This document shows, piece by piece, positions 34,144-47,693 of a stretch of DNA of 64,000 bases. The notes beneath the pieces are model-generated. The model was given only the letters and a program-made list of their open reading frames with translations, ran no database searches and had not been told where the DNA came from. Location: the NCBI GenBank assembly GCA_025094145.1, contig JALLLS010000059.1, positions 124,001-188,000 on the forward strand. Reading direction: 5' to 3'. This DNA comes from Spinellus fusiger. Lineage: Eukaryota; Mucoromycota; Mucoromycetes; Mucorales; Phycomycetaceae. A program made the position numbers and the translations under genes. How positions within the stretch are numbered: the first letter of the stretch is position 1; each line of letters opens with the position of its first letter.

Positions 34144-36305
34144 ATGAAAGAAAACAACGTCACTCATCGCTACTCCTTGCGCAAACGAAGGCAGCCTCCT
34201 ACCACAGACACAGTAACAGACACAGCAACAGACACAGACACAGCATGCCACAACTCTTCCTACTCGCCACGCCACAGAAAAAGACGTGTCTGTCTGTCAG
34301 AACCCTTGGAAATGCACTCGAGCCACACCACCCGCGACACCCATGCCCAGTCTCCCGGTTCCTTTCCCTTGACGTCTCCCGAGTCTCTTCTGGACAGCAC
34401 GAGAAGCCCGCCTGTCTTTTGTAATGACAGACCCATGGTGTTGGCGCAGGACAGTGCAGACCCTCCTTCGCCCCTCACCCACTATGGGTGGCCCGGCAAC
34501 GAAGAAGAAAGCGAGGAAGAAAAAGGAAAAGCGTCTAGCCAGCCCAGTCGGCTCCATCCTATTCGCACCTCACCCTTTTTGTTAGACAGACCAGTGCAGC
34601 GGTCTTTGGTGAGTGAATTGATGATGCACACAACAGAGGAGTCGGAAGAAGAAGAGAAGGATGAGGAGTTTCTTGAGAGACGCAAGAGTTTTATTCAGAG
34701 CTTCTTTGAGACAGAAGAAGAGGAAGAAGAGGAAGAACACCAACGCCAACGCCAACGCCAACATCACCATGAGGGAGAGGAGGAAGAAGAAGAGGGAGAA
34801 GAAGAGGGAGACTTACTGCCTGCACACGATTCATCCCACCCACTCCCACCCTTCACCACGCGTCGTCGTCCCTCGGGTCCTGCTGACACCACACTCTCGT
34901 CGTCCTCGGGTGGGGGCGGCACGGCTGCTGTGTATGACGATGACATTGACGCGTTCTTCTCTAGTTCATGCATGGAAGAACACCCACCCGAGTTCGTCCT
35001 CTCCAGTGCTTACAAAATGAGTCTCCTCCACACCCAGTCCAGCCGCCCCCACTACATTACACTGGCACCCCACTTCCTCACCCAAGACTACTTTGAGGCC
35101 CACGGACCAGCAGAGATGGGAGAGACAGACACTTGTTTGGAGACAGGCCACAGATCACACTACGCCGACCAGTTCACCCACATGGCCCTGCTGGGATCAG
35201 GCCACGATGCCACGGTGTCCAAGGTGCGGGAGGTCGCCACAGGGAAGGTGTATGCTGTCAAACAGACACGCCAGCCGTTTATGAGTCAGCAGGACAGGTG
35301 GCTGCAGCTGGCCGAGGTGGAGTGTCTGTATGCTGTGAGAGAGAGCCAGCACTGTGTGGCGCTGTTGAGTGCATGGGAGCAGGAGGGGTATTTGTTCATG
35401 CAGATGGAGCTGTGTGCGAGTGGAAGGTAATCTCAAGGAACAGGGACGTGGGCTTTTTCTAACCATGACGCTTGCAGTCTGAAGGATTATGTGAATTACC
35501 AGCAAGGACAGGTGCAAGAAAAGGTGCTGTGGCCGATTCTCCATGCACTGCTCAAGGTAAGCCCGTTCTTCTTTCTGGTGGGTGGGGTTGCTGATCCACT
35601 TGCAAGGGTCTGGAGAGCATCCACAAGGCAAACATCATCCACCTTGACCTTAAGCCATCCAACATTCTCCTGCATCAGAGTGGACAGCTGAAGATTGCTG
35701 ATTTTGGGTACTCTATGAAATGGGGTGGGGTAAGGCCGTCTTCTCCATAGCGAAAGACAAGACACTCACGGACATGCCACCTCTTCAGGAAGACACTCGA
35801 GAGACAAAGGGAGAAGGAGATCGTCGCTACATGGCACCCGATCTTCTGAAAGGCCAGTTTGTTATGGCTGCAGACATCTACAGGTAAGAGAGGCCCTTGT
35901 GGCTTGGCGTGCCTCTCCACCCCTCTCACTCTTCCCCTGTGCTGCTCCTCTAGTCTTGGTCTTATTCTGCTCGAGATGGCCAGTCGCACGGTGCTGCCTG
36001 ACACGGGAGATGCCTGGGAGTCCCTGCGAGTGGGGGACTATTCAGAGTACCCAATGCTCTATGTCTCTGCCTCCCTGCAACAGTTGATCGAGTGGCTGCT
36101 GATCCTTCATCCCAAGCAACGCCCTACAGCCCACGACGTCCTTGCTCATCCCGACATGCAAGAGTACACTGCACATCCTCCTACACACCCCTTTGACGGC
36201 TACATCCAGGCACTCGAGCGGCTGGCTGTCGAGGAGGAAGAGCGCCTTAGCCATCAGAATATCTACCACACCCCAGAAATGAAAGCAGAGTATTGCTGGT
36301 ACTAA
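34144..36305 (+). CDS. Wee1/Myt1-like protein kinase, five exons
   Basis: Probable inhibitory cell-cycle kinase acting on Cdk1. Exons 34144-35426, 35478-35556, 35607-35729, 35789-35883 and 35954-36305 give 643 codons. The N-terminal half is disordered, with SP/TP sites and long Glu runs (about residues 170-260). The kinase domain starts near 343 ([13 protein letters not shown]; the third loop Gly is Ala), with VYAVKQ for the ATP-binding Lys, [13 protein letters not shown] for the catalytic loop, ADFGYS for the metal-binding motif, and [12 protein letters not shown], the activation-segment signature of the Wee1/Myt1 group. [10 protein letters not shown] and [10 protein letters not shown] complete the C-lobe. 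Wee1 and Myt1 cannot be separated from this alone; no membrane helix is visible after the domain, which favours Wee1. Confidence 0.85.
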
Positions 36306-36850
36306 CAAGCGAAAACGCACTTTCTTTTTGTTTTGTTTTGTTTTTCTGTTTTCTGTTTTGTTTTTTCTTTCTATCTATCTATGCTTTGGCTTCTATGCTT
36401 TGGCTTCTTTGGGTGGCTCTACTGTGTCTAGAAAGAAGGGGGAAGGGGGAAGGAGGGAGGAGGGAGGGGGCGTTGCTGCAGGCTCCATGACAACAAGGGG
36501 AACAAGGCACCATAACGACCCGAAAACATCACTGTTTAAACTCAGATTCTACTTGTCTGCTTCTGACTATGAATTATTAAAAAGGAAAGAAAGAAAGAAA
36601 AAAAGGGGGGGAATAGATGAGAGAGAGATAAAGAACACAAGGTCTTTTATTATTATTATTATTATTACTGTTATTGTTATTATTATTATTATTATAAATA
36701 TATAAATATATAAATATATATATTGATATAGTTTGCGTGTTAGTTTTCTCTCTCTCTCTCTTTTTTAATTTTCTTTTTTTTCTATTTTCTCACTTACTCA
36801 CTCACTGTCTCACTGTCTCTCTCCTATTTTCTTTTTTGTTGGTTTACACT
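36306..36850. other. Intergenic, microsatellites only
   Basis: GTTTT/TCTATC runs, a GGGGGAAGG purine tract, a TTA array at 36648-36695 and TATAAA repeats at 36696-36722. Confidence 0.6.
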
Positions 36851-37612
<762 letters not shown>

Positions 37613-39283
37613 AGAGTAAAGAGTGTGGGTGTTATGCTATGGGAAAGAGAAAAAGATACCCTTTCTGTCTGTCTATTTTACCATGAATATAAAGATATAT
37701 ACTTATTTATATATACGTGTATATATATAAATGTATATATAAAATAAATATAAATACAAATATAAATATAAATATAAAAAGGATCGGTCTTGCCTTGTTA
37801 CTTGTGGTATATCAATGTGTATGTGTGTGCGGGTGTGTGTGGGTGGGTGGATAGGCTTGGCAGGGGGAGGGACAAAAAAGGGAATAAAGAAAAGCACCTC
37901 ATGTTTTGTTCTATTTCCAACAATAGAAAACAACTCCTGTCGCTACTTTAATATTGAATCATCGTCAAGTGGGAACACTGTATATTGAGGCGGCGACACT
38001 TATGGAGATAGAAAATGGATGCTGTGGCGCATGATGTGGCGGGGAATAGGAAAAAAGAGACATTCTGTGTCACTTTCATGTGATAATAGAAAGAGACAAC
38101 TCCACCATGCAAAATTAGAAAGAGACGGACTGATAAACTGACCGAATGCACTTGACAGATCTTGACGACCTCATGGTAAGATGTGTGTTGTGCTGTTCAA
38201 TGATACAGTGAATGCTTATTCTCTGATCTTCTGTTGGTGTCTGTAAGGGGTAGGTAGATGAGAGAAAGAAAGAAACAAGAGAAAGAAGAAACAAGGACCA
38301 GGACTCCATAGAGACAGTATCCTAGAAACATGTGTGACCAGTGTCCCATGGATCAACAAGTCACTGTGAAGGAGAATAGAACTGAATAGAGTGTGTCTGT
38401 GATGAGAAAGGGGGGGGTGTCTATAAAGAAGAGCAGTCCAGTGAGAACAAGACCTAGGAATCACTTGAAAGAGGAAAACAGTGGACCTTTCGATAGCCCT
38501 TCTATATAAAATAATTAAAAAAAACACAGATTGTATCCAATAGGCAGTTGTTGTTTTGTTAAGGAGAAAAAAGGTCAACTTTATCCCCCCAACACAGCCC
38601 ATGGATACAGCCCATGGATCTTGTGGTAGATGAAGAGAGAGAGAAAGAGAGAGAGAAAAGGGGACACTACAAAAGTACATCCTATAAGAAGGAAAGGATG
38701 AGAAGCCACCAAGAAATGCCATGCACTGATCTTTTTTTTTCTTTTCTCTGTTGTCTCCTCGGACATTTCCCTTGGTATGGAAGAATAGATGGACATGTAT
38801 CAAAGACACTTCCATCGTTCTGCTGTATACAGTAGAAGGATCTTTTTTTTCATTGGTTCTGAGGAATAGACCCTGCTCAACACTGCTATTGTTTCTTTGG
38901 TATTGTCTTGGTCCAATATGAAAGTAAGCTTTTAGAATCAACAGTCCATCTGTGGAGTATTCCCTTGTCTCTTCTCCCTTTCTGGTGCTACTCATACTAC
39001 TTGAAGATCCTTGGGTAGTGTGGCTTGTTATAGAGACAGACCCATTGAATAGCTCTTGGAGCAGGCAGATGCAATAAGACGGAGCCTTTCTTCATGATGG
39101 ATCTTTTACTGATTTATTTATGAACAATAGTCTTTACACAACCTTCTTATTTTTTCTCAGATGTACTGTTGCTATGTGTTGGCCTCCTTCTATTCCATGT
39201 AGAACGTGTTCTAAAATAGGGGAACTAACAACAACAACAACAAAAAGGTGTATACACTACTAACAGTCGGTCTATGGCTATTC
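37613..39283. other. Intergenic, no convincing gene
   Basis: ATATAA repeats at 37680-37780. A 259-codon Ser/Leu/His-rich frame on the minus strand (38995-38216) starts with ATG but has no recognisable domain and a composition like translated microsatellite DNA. It is not called as a gene. Confidence 0.4.
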
Positions 39284-41217
39284 TTAATCTTCTTCGTCGC
39301 TTGAATCTGCATTGTTCTTTAACCACTGAACAAAGGGCTCCATTTGCTTAATAAAGATGGTCTTTCCTTGAGGCTTGTGAGCCTTGTCTGCCCAATAGAG
39401 AATGGCATTGTCTGACAGGACATCATTCTTGTACAGGAGCTGGACAATTTGACGGAAGATCTTTGTGAATTTGGCATCTTCGTAACATGTCAATTGAGCC
39501 TTTTGCAGGAGGATGATCTCGGTTTTGGGCGACGTGGCAAAGGCCTCCATCACCTTGGACCATTGCTACATGTCCATTCTAGAGAGTGAGTCGCTGCCAT
39601 GGATGGATAGATCAACTAGGAAACTTACGTTGAGAGCACGCAGGGTCTGTGCCTCGACTTGGTCAGGACGGGCATTGATGAGGTCCAGTGTTCCAAGCAC
39701 AGCAACCCAAATGATTTGAATGATTTCAGATTCAACCAACCCTGCGTCCTTTGCACTTTGTTTGACATAGGCAATGACCTAGAAATAAAGAGAGACAAGC
39801 TGAGTGACTTTTTTTTCTCTCTCCACAGTGTATTGTTTCTATGGTTACCTCTGCAGCATTGGTTTCGGACTCTAGCATTTCCTTGAGCTTAGTGGCCAAA
39901 TCGTCCTTTTTAAAGTTCTTTTGGTTTCTTTGGTGGAATTCTACCAAAGACTTCATGTCCTCAGCCTCAAAGTGGCGTACGAGACATTCATCCTCACGTT
40001 TGTTGGGAGGGAAAAGGTCAATCAGCTTGGCGTCAAGGCCGGCGTTGATGAGCGACTTTCCGAGCTGCTCAATGGTCTGTACGCTCAAGATAGTGCGGAA
40101 GACAGTGGTAGCAAACTCCAAGGAAAGGCCTACAGAAGAAAAGAAACAGCAGCAGATGAGACAAACGCCTCTCTTTCTCTCTCTTTCTATTTTACACTGT
40201 GTTTTTACCATCTTTGACCAAGTAGTCCTTAAAGAGGACCTTCAGGGCAGAAAGACTGCCAAGCTGAATTGTCACAAAGTAACCCGTGGCCACAGCCAAC
40301 TTATGGTTTTCGGCAGGTTGCCAGCGGTTGATGTATTGGAGAATGTTATTCAATGTCTCCTCAAATGAGCGTGTCAAGTACTTGTGACGACGAATGAGCT
40401 TATGGAATACATCAACTGTGTTTCTGATGGATACAGTGTCGTCGGCGCACCCAAAGATACTAAAGGGGGAGCGTTCGGCATCATCATTAATGATTCCTCC
40501 AGGCTCTGTTGATAATAAACAAAACAAACAAACAAAATTGTTAACACAAACACATACACTGTGGAGAGAATAGACCCCAAAAGGAAATAAGAAATCAAAT
40601 AAGAAATAAAACGTGGTGTATGTAGGGTGGGTTGGCAGGTGCTTCTTTTCTTTATAAAAGAGAGAAAAAGAGAGAAAAAAAGAGAGAGAAAAAAAGAAAA
40701 AACATTGCAATCCTCCCCCTCCTCTTTTATTTTCTTCTGGCTCCCCTTTCTTTTGACTTACCAAGGATACCACCAGTAATAAGGATTTCAAAAAGAGAGT
40801 CGTTGTATTTACGGTATTCAAGTGTGTTTGCACCAGAATCAAGTTGAATGGAAATATCGTCTAAGTTGCCAGGTTTGGCTGTCTCCAATAGCTTAAGGAC
40901 TTGATCTCTAAAAACTGAACAACGAACAGGACTTGGTTATTTTTTTGGTCTGTGGACGCGGTGGACAGAACTTACTCTCGGGCTCGTGTTTGGCTTGTGC
41001 TTTTTGAACACCCTTGGGAGAAGAGACGGAACATATAAGCACACACACATCTTTTCCAACTTTTCCAACTTTTCCAACTTTTCCAACTTTTCCAACTTCT
41101 CCAACTTCTCCAACTTCTCCTGCTTCTTCCTCTCTTATGACTCACTTTTCTTTGTTTTATTCTCGCACCATTCAAAGCAGGTTTAGGAGTGTTTGTTTGT
41201 GTTTGGGTAGAATTCAT
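39284..41217 (-). CDS. BZW1: eIF5-mimic protein (BZW1/BZW2, 5MP), seven exons
   Basis: Translation regulator whose C-terminal W2 domain mimics eIF5 and competes for eIF2/eIF3, tightening start-codon choice. Exons 41217-41146, 41012-40976, 40914-40762, 40505-40209, 40129-39849, 39778-39629 and 39565-39284 give 423 codons. The N-terminus TPKPALNGARIKQRK matches the family opening. DSGANTLEYRKYNDSLFEIL and LIRRHKYLTRSFEE mark the HEAT-like middle. SAKDAGLVESEIIQIIWVAV, then FRQIVQLLYKNDVLSDNAIL and MEPFVQWLKN with an acidic tail, form the W2 domain (about 250-420). Intron 1 uses a GTGAGT donor and holds a 9-mer array. Confidence 0.9.
41051..41110. repeat. TTTTCCAAC 9-mer array in BZW intron
   Basis: About seven direct copies, drifting to CTTCTCCAA, within intron 1 of the BZW gene. 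Confidence 0.9.
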
Positions 41218-41559
41218 GAACTAGGAAAGGCAGAAACGAAATTCAAAGAGGGAGACAAGTCAGGTAAAGGTGGGAGGAAACAAAGGAAACAACAGAGAGA
41301 GAAAAAAAAAGGTTATTTTTAAACAAGTGAACTATGGGAACACGTCAGAACCAATGAACGATTCTGCGGAAATTAAATCTAGTGAGGTCTAGGGCACGTG
41401 ATACTGCCAGAAGTCAGGGTGGGCTTTTCAAGTGAACTCTGTGTCTGTGATCATTGGCTACAGTTTAAAACAGAAGCAGAAGCAGAATCAGAAATAGAAA
41501 CGTCCGATGCTAGTGGGGTGGATAGGACTGTTCTTAGTAGAATAAGAGATGATGAGATT

Positions 41560-41795
41560 TTGTTGTTGTTGTTATTATTATTGTTGTTGTTATTATTATT
41601 GTTGTTGTTATTATTATTGTTGTTGTTATTATTATTGTTGTTGTTATTATTATTGTTGTTGTTATTATTATTGTTGTTGTTATTATTATTGTTGTTGTTA
41701 TTATTATTGTTGTTGTTATTATTATTGTTGTTTTTGTTGTTGTTATTATTGTTGTTGTTTTATTATTGTTGTTGTTATTTATTATTATCACTATT
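41560..41795. repeat. 18-mer compound microsatellite (TTGTTGTTG TTATTATTA)
   Basis: A higher-order 18-bp unit of three TTG then three TTA triplets is repeated about ten times with almost no drift, then decays. Confidence 0.95.
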
Positions 41796-42786
41796 ATTTG
41801 TTATTTATTATTATCACTATTATTTGTTATTTATTATCATCACTATTATTTGTTATTTATCATCACTGAAACAGTTGTTGCAAGTATAAATAACAAATAA
41901 TAATAATAATAATAAAAGATACTTTTTCATCCATAAAACTCACACAACACCACTCTATTCAAGGTTAGAACTCATTGAATTGCCCATTTATAGACTAGTA
42001 CAGTGCATTCTACAATGTACTGGTTTATAAAGCATCTCCGTAATAGCCAGTGATCTACAAGGAAGAACTGGACTCAGGTTGGAGTGGCTTAACAGTGGAT
42101 ATCTAGTATTCTGTTCTGGTAGAATTGGACACTGCCCTAGCAGCATACCACAGTCAATCCTAAGAGAGCAAGTGTCCTATTACATCAAGACTAGGAGGGT
42201 AGATGACTCACAATGATAGCTGATGCTTGGGTCTGTAGTCTATCCTATATTGAAAGGGGATATCTATAGTCTATCCATGAATACTTGTGGCCGATGGAAT
42301 ACCCACCCACCCACATCATCACAGATCAATGGATTGATAGGTGAAGAGTGTTACTATGGAGTGTTGCTATGGAAAGAGAAAAAAAATCCCTTTGCCAGCC
42401 TACACATCTACTTGGATATAAAAGTATAAACAAGTATAAACATAGAAACATAGAAACATAGAAACAAATGCATTGCTTTTAGACATAGAAACTCACCCCC
42501 TTTTTTTTCATCATCTCACAGTCAGACATCTAATACTTATAAAGAAATATCTACTGAGTACAATGACTACGCATATCAGTCGTATTGTTTGTTGTGGAAA
42601 ATCCTTTCGTTACAACCACAAAAACATCAAATGATTTCTTGGCTGTAAGAAAGAAAGAAAAGACAATATAAAAAACAAATGCAGTCCGATACTTTCTATT
42701 CCCCAGGATAAATAGACTTTATTCTTTATGAAGAATAAAACATGTCTTTAAATATATCTTGTGAATAAAACTCTTCTCTTTACTAA

Positions 42787-42905
42787 AGCAATAATAATAA
42801 TAATAATAATAACAGTAATAATAACAATAGCAGTAATAATAACAATAACAGTAATAATAACAGTAATAATAACAGTAACAGTAATAATAACAATAACAGT
42901 AATAA
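42787..42905. repeat. TAATAATAACAG-type array
   Basis: Direct repeats mixing AATAATAAC and AGTAATAAT units. Confidence 0.85.
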
Positions 42906-43256
42906 AAGGTGCAATATAAACACTATACTTATCCTTTGCTTCTGTTATTATCATTAAAAGAACGAGAAAGTATCTATAAAGTAGTGGAGCAAGTAAGGGA
43001 AGAATATATCCTACCACACGACATCTCATGGGCTCCACTGAGAGAAAGGCACACTCATCTATAGTGGCTTGTTCAATTGAGAATCCCTATAGACCCTGTG
43101 CACAAATGAACCTTACTACACACACACAGGAATAGGGGGAGAGGGATCCCATAGTCATTACACTAATAATGTGGGGAAATGGGAGACAGCTTTTCCTATT
43201 TAATATAGAGTGGGTGCCGTCATGGATCCGTAAACATCAACAAACAGCCGACAGTG

Positions 43257-45306
43257 TTAAAACACAACAGAGACAAAGAAGAAATAGAATACCATGACAC
43301 CAAAACAATAGACACCAGGAATGGGTTTGTGGAGTGGGCTCTGAGAAGAAGAGAAATGGAAAGTGCACACTAGTAAGTATTTAGGAAATAGAGAAATAAA
43401 CAGGCATTACATCATGAAAACTCTATTAGAATGATAAAGCAGGAAGGTACTCACCAGGAGATGATTGGGATATATAAGGAAATATTCTGAGAATAAAATC
43501 AAAATCTTCTTATGATTGGCTAATGTGTTTGAAAAGGCCTTTTTGTTGTCCAGATGAGCTATTTCAAACTCTACCTGCCTGTTTTAGCAATAGCTACTGA
43601 CTTTGTAATTAAAAAGTATAGAATTGGCTGTAAAGAGAAGAAATAGAGCCAGAATCCACTTAATATTACAACTCAGTCACTGAATTTATTGTTTAACATA
43701 ATGTGTTATCCTTAGGCCCACAGTATTTGTAGTATAGCACTGCTTAAGAAAGATGTATTACAGAACACACTGAATTAACTCTAGTGGTCATTGTCCATAA
43801 AATAGAACCAAACTTACTTGTGTTGAGAGCAGTATAGCCATTCATAGACTCACTATCTATCATCACCTCAATTATCTCATTTTAACTGGTACTAACAGTG
43901 GTGCTTAATGATAACAAAGCATTGTTTCTAATACTGTCTTTTAGGTCCAAGGCAAATAGAGTGTGAATTGTTTGACTTGTGGATTTTCTACTTGTGAATT
44001 CTACTTGTGAATTCTACTACTTGTGAATTCTACTTGTGAATTGTATGAGTGGAGGCTAGTGTATACATCACCAGAATAGAGAAAGAAAGATTATTATTTG
44101 TTTTGATACTTCCCTCCTTTTGTTATTTCCTACACTGCACATACAACTCAACACTCAAGCACTTTTCAATATGAGCATAACTGAGCAAGGTAATGTGCTA
44201 TTATTAACAAAGAGAAATAATAGAGAGAAGTGATAGACACCATCAAAGACTGTTTTAGATATGAAAAGGTAAGCAGTGTCTTTGTCTCAGCTTGATCTCA
44301 TTGCAATCCACAAGACACTCATTGTATTGTTAATAAATAAAGACTCACAAATCAGTCTTAGGAGGTCTTCTACAAGGTCAATACTATCTAGAGTATTATC
44401 CTGAGCATAGTTGTCTATCTCCCAGGAACAAATCATAAGGCTTTCAGGGTATAGATTCTATTGCTATGAGGGAATGTACTTGGGCAGTAGCTATAGTACA
44501 TACTATAGTATTAGCTACATTATTATGATAGACAATGCTATTCATCAACACTATATTCCATTGATAATACAATTTGATAGTGAAGTATTCCATAAAAAGA
44601 AATAATGATCTGGATATCCATTACCCTTTTGATTTTAAACACAGTTACATAAAAGGGCAAACTATTTTTTACGTAACAGGAAGGGGATATCACCGCTTAA
44701 AGGTCAGACTATCTTTGGGTGTGTAGGAAAGCAGAAAAACAGAAAACACAAAGTAGGAATAGATAGGCACACAAACCTAATTTTTTTTTTTCTTTTTTTC
44801 TTTTTTTCTTTCTTTTTTTCTTTCTTTCTTTAAACAGAACACACACTCTATTGGGCGAAATTCATTCAACAGGAGAGACACCATGGCATGCACCTGTCCA
44901 ATCGAGTCTAGTTTTCTGTCCAATGCAGGCACTTTCTATCTTTACTACTGCTGTCTTTTATAGATTGCACTTGTACATTCTTTTATATTTATAAAAAGAA
45001 CTCACCTGAATGGAGGGATAGAGTGACATGAGAATGGTGTTCACTCCAAGGCATCTCTTGCCTGTCTTCTCCTACAACACAACCATGGAGAAAAAGTCCC
45101 ATCTCATCCCAAGAACAAGCACCAGGCTATTATGAAATAGGCAGAAGGATTTCCTCCTTTTACAGTGGCATGGTCTTCAGTGTCCTTTTCTAAAGTCACA
45201 CAGAGACACCAGTGAATCTATAGAAAACAATAAAAACAATAAAAACAGAGTCTGAAACATGCAACAACAGCAGCAACAACAATAAACAGTGAGAAAGATA
45301 AACAAC
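43257..45306 (-). CDS. Small unidentified C-terminally anchored membrane protein, partial model
   Basis: Three in-phase pieces on the minus strand: a first exon ending at about 45317 (...NEEKVEWKGQ, donor GTAAGC), exon 45071-45006 (EKTGKRCLGVNTILMSLYPS, donor GTGAGT) and a last exon 43340-43257 (PIPGVYCFGVMVFYFFF, then a TAA). The last 20 residues form one membrane helix at the very C-terminus, like a tail-anchored or short bitopic protein. The last intron is about 1.7 kb, far longer than any other here, because it contains TIR-X copy B. The 5' end is uncertain: no in-frame ATG was found in the first piece. The family was not recognised. Confidence 0.4.
43449..44726 (+). mobile_element. TIR-X element, copy B (best reference copy)
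   Basis: 1278 bp. The left end is ACTCACCAGGAGATGATTGG and the right end ATCACCGCTTAAAGGTCAGA... then ATCTTTGGGTGTGTAG. The two ends are imperfect inverted repeats of CTACACACC(A/C)(A/G)(A/G)AGAT. No coding frame. Internal blocks recur in copies A, C, D and E. It contains a local tandem of TGTGAATTCTACT units at about 43990-44040. It lies inside the long intron of the small membrane-protein gene. Confidence 0.8.
44780..44830. repeat. Polypyrimidine (TTTTTTC) tract
   Basis: Unbroken T/C tract next to the right end of TIR-X copy B. Confidence 0.9.
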
Positions 45307-45511
45307 AGGGCTTACTTGTCCTTTCCACTCCACCTTTTCTTCATTGGAAACAAGGAAGCACGGAGTCTCTTCTCTTCTCTCTTCTCTTCTTTTTATAAAC
45401 ACACATCCCAACCTCACTACTAAAGATAGAGTTTAAATATTTATTGAGAGTGAGACCATGAAAAAAAGCCTGTACATATGTGCAAAAGAGGAGAAATATA
45501 CAAAAAAGAAC

Positions 45512-46673
45512 TTAGGCAACAATGCCAATAGCGGACTTCAAATCATGCACCACTTTATCTTTCGACGTTGACGCGTAGACAGTGTAGTAGCGAATCTGTT
45601 CTTGGACGCTATCAATGGAAGTCTGTAGCATCGGTAACACATAGGCCTGTGTCAAATGAACAATGCTTGTGGCTTTCTGGAGAGGCGCAAGATCTTCTCG
45701 CAGGGCCTCTGTGCGGATAATGTCATATTCATGCGTGGCAAATCCAACCAGAGGATCCAGAACACTCTGCATCGACACAGGCAGACGCAGACTGTGGCGG
45801 TGGTCCTTGAGGTATGTGGACGCATGGTCCAGACGGTGCACCAGTTCAGCAGTGAGTTCCTGGATTCTCTGGTTGGCCATCTCCTGTGTCTGATCATACC
45901 CACCCTTGATGTGGTGTGTGAATTCCTGCACTCGCTCACCCGCAAGGTGGCGTGAATAGAGGATCCATGTTTGGAGGCTTGTGTTCAGTCTGGAGATGTG
46001 TGCTGCCGTATCATGTAAGAGTTGGTTTGTTTCTGTGAGTCGTGTGAGGTCGGCTCTTGAATAGGGCATACGCTCCACCAGGCGCTGGGAGACATCATTG
46101 GCAAGACGGTAGAAACGGAGGCTGGCCTGCTCCTCTTCGTCGGGAGAGTGGCTGTGTCTTTTTTCGCTGGTGGGCAGCCATTTGTCGACGAGCGACTCAA
46201 TGTTGTCGGCAGCCCCCATCATGCGCTGGTTGATGGGAGCAGGGAGGGTGGTGAGGGAGGAGAGACGGCCTCGCACACCATCCACCAGCTCCACCAGGTC
46301 GTCGGTGGATTGGCGCACCACTGTGATCCGTTTCTCAATCATGTCCAGTGACTTGCAGCCAATGTCGTCGGCCATTTGGGTGCTCGATCGATATTTTGCT
46401 GCATAGGGTGAGGCTATTTCTGTTGCTCTTGTCAGTGTTGTTTCTGCCTGTTGGAGAGCATAGCGGCTCAAGGGTGTTTTGTTGCAGTAGTGCTGCACCT
46501 TACCCAGTCCTTCCTGGACAAGAGGCATGGCTGAGAGTCGTGCCCAGAAGGACAGAGGGTCTACTAAAGAGAGGGCATGAGTGTGTATGTTCCAAGATGA
46601 TGTTTATGCTGAAGGGGAGGGGAGGGGAAGTACCTTGGCCTTGGGTGGCATTGGGTGGGTTGGATGTTTCCAT
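45512..46673 (-). CDS. Perilipin-like lipid-droplet protein
   Basis: Probable lipid-droplet surface protein of the perilipin (PAT) family, related to fungal MPL1/CAP20. Exons 46673-46634 and 46563-45512 give 363 codons. After METSNPPNATQGQ comes the PAT-like block PLSRYALQQAETTLTRATEI, then ADDIGCKSLDMIEKRI, which matches the conserved perilipin core (CxSLDxLE). The rest is amphipathic helix: repeated coil-like stretches between about 100 and 350, ending DKVVHDLKSAIGIVA, with no membrane-spanning segment. A GGAGAGCAA 9-mer array lies immediately upstream of the start. Confidence 0.72.
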
Positions 46674-46675
46674 GA

Positions 46676-46722
46676 AGAAGGAGAGCAAGGAGAGCAAGGA
46701 GAGCAAGGAGAGCAAGGATAGC
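46676..46722. repeat. GGAGAGCAA 9-mer array at a gene start
   Basis: Five direct copies directly upstream of the perilipin ATG (46673), so inside its leader or promoter. Confidence 0.9.
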
Positions 46723-47693
46723 AGGTGGAGAACAAAGGGGTTGTTGGGGTTATTTACTCTGTTGGAACACAACAGCAAATCAATAAGAAGAAGAGGAAAA
46801 AGAAGAAGAAAAGAAAAAGAGACTGGAGTTTTCTTTTTTTTTTCTTTCTTTTTTATAAGTGCAATGCCTACTCAGTTCACCCTTGACCGTCTCTTTTTAT
46901 ACACTTGTCATGGCATAGAGCTGATGGTATCGGGGCTTGAATCCTCCCTCAGGTCTTTTAGTTGTTCTCTTTAGAGTGATCCGTGTTTACCAATCACACG
47001 CATCGACATGTGAAGATGTAAAAAAAAAATTAGAGAGAATCAACCTTCACTTTATTTGGGATCTCTGGCTATTGTTAACATAGCCGCTCTTCATTCTGCA
47101 AATGGCTTGTCCTACACAGTTTATTCTCATCACCCGTTTCTTTTTTCTATTTTATATCTTTGTGGATTCCAACCCAGGCTCTGCTGTCCTTTTTGATGCC
47201 ATCATTGACATTTCTGCTGCAACCTCCACTGAACCCGCCGTGCACATGTCAGGCAAAGAGAAATCTATAGCAATGGAGTCTATAAGATTTCCTTTTATAT
47301 TCTGTCTGTTGATGTGGGTGGAGTATTTTTCCTTTTGACATGCAATACTTTTTCCTTTTCTTCATGAGATGCATGGGTTCTATAGGGAGGGAGGGGGTGA
47401 GTGAGTGAGGGAGAGGGTGAGTGAGGAATACACATACACCTACACACACACTCACATTGGTATTAGTCATTGATATATTCTATAAAATACAAATAAATTC
47501 ACTCTGCTTTTGTTAGCAGGCTGTAGATAACTCAATAGTCAACTCAATAGATGGATAGATAGATAAATACAGATAGGCTAATGAGTGATAGAAGAAAGGG
47601 GACTTTAGGATACAGGGCTCTAACCTAAAATTAGACAATCACAAAAAAAGAAATGAATGACACGTCAAGACATGAATGAGCAAAAATATATAG
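46723..47693. other. Intergenic, no gene seen
   Basis: No exon-like segment with support. A 78-codon hydrophobic frame at 47102-47338 has no family resemblance. GATA-type repeats at about 47552-47575. Confidence 0.4.

Larger units (their letters stand above)
41218..43256. other. Intergenic, repeat-rich, no gene seen
   Basis: Contains the TTG/TTA compound array (41560-41795), TTATTTGTTAT repeats to 41870, and TAATAATAACAG repeats at 42787-42905. Open frames here are translated repeats. Confidence 0.6.

Noticed and set aside
38216..38995. 259-codon open frame on the minus strand
   Set aside because: Long but Ser/Leu/His-rich and without any recognisable domain. Its composition tracks GAGAGA and AAAGAA tracts on the plus strand, so chance openness is likely.
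41398..41889. 163-codon frame with a poly-Leu run, and its Cys/Tyr-rich and Ile/Thr-rich counterparts
   Set aside because: All are translations of the TTG/TTA microsatellite in different frames.
45196..45417. 73-codon minus frame taken as a stand-alone gene
   Set aside because: No in-frame ATG. The part up to the GTAAGC donor is better read as an upstream exon of the small membrane-protein model.
47102..47338. Small hydrophobic 78-codon frame
   Set aside because: No family resemblance, no splice-linked neighbours, and in a repeat-bordered gap.
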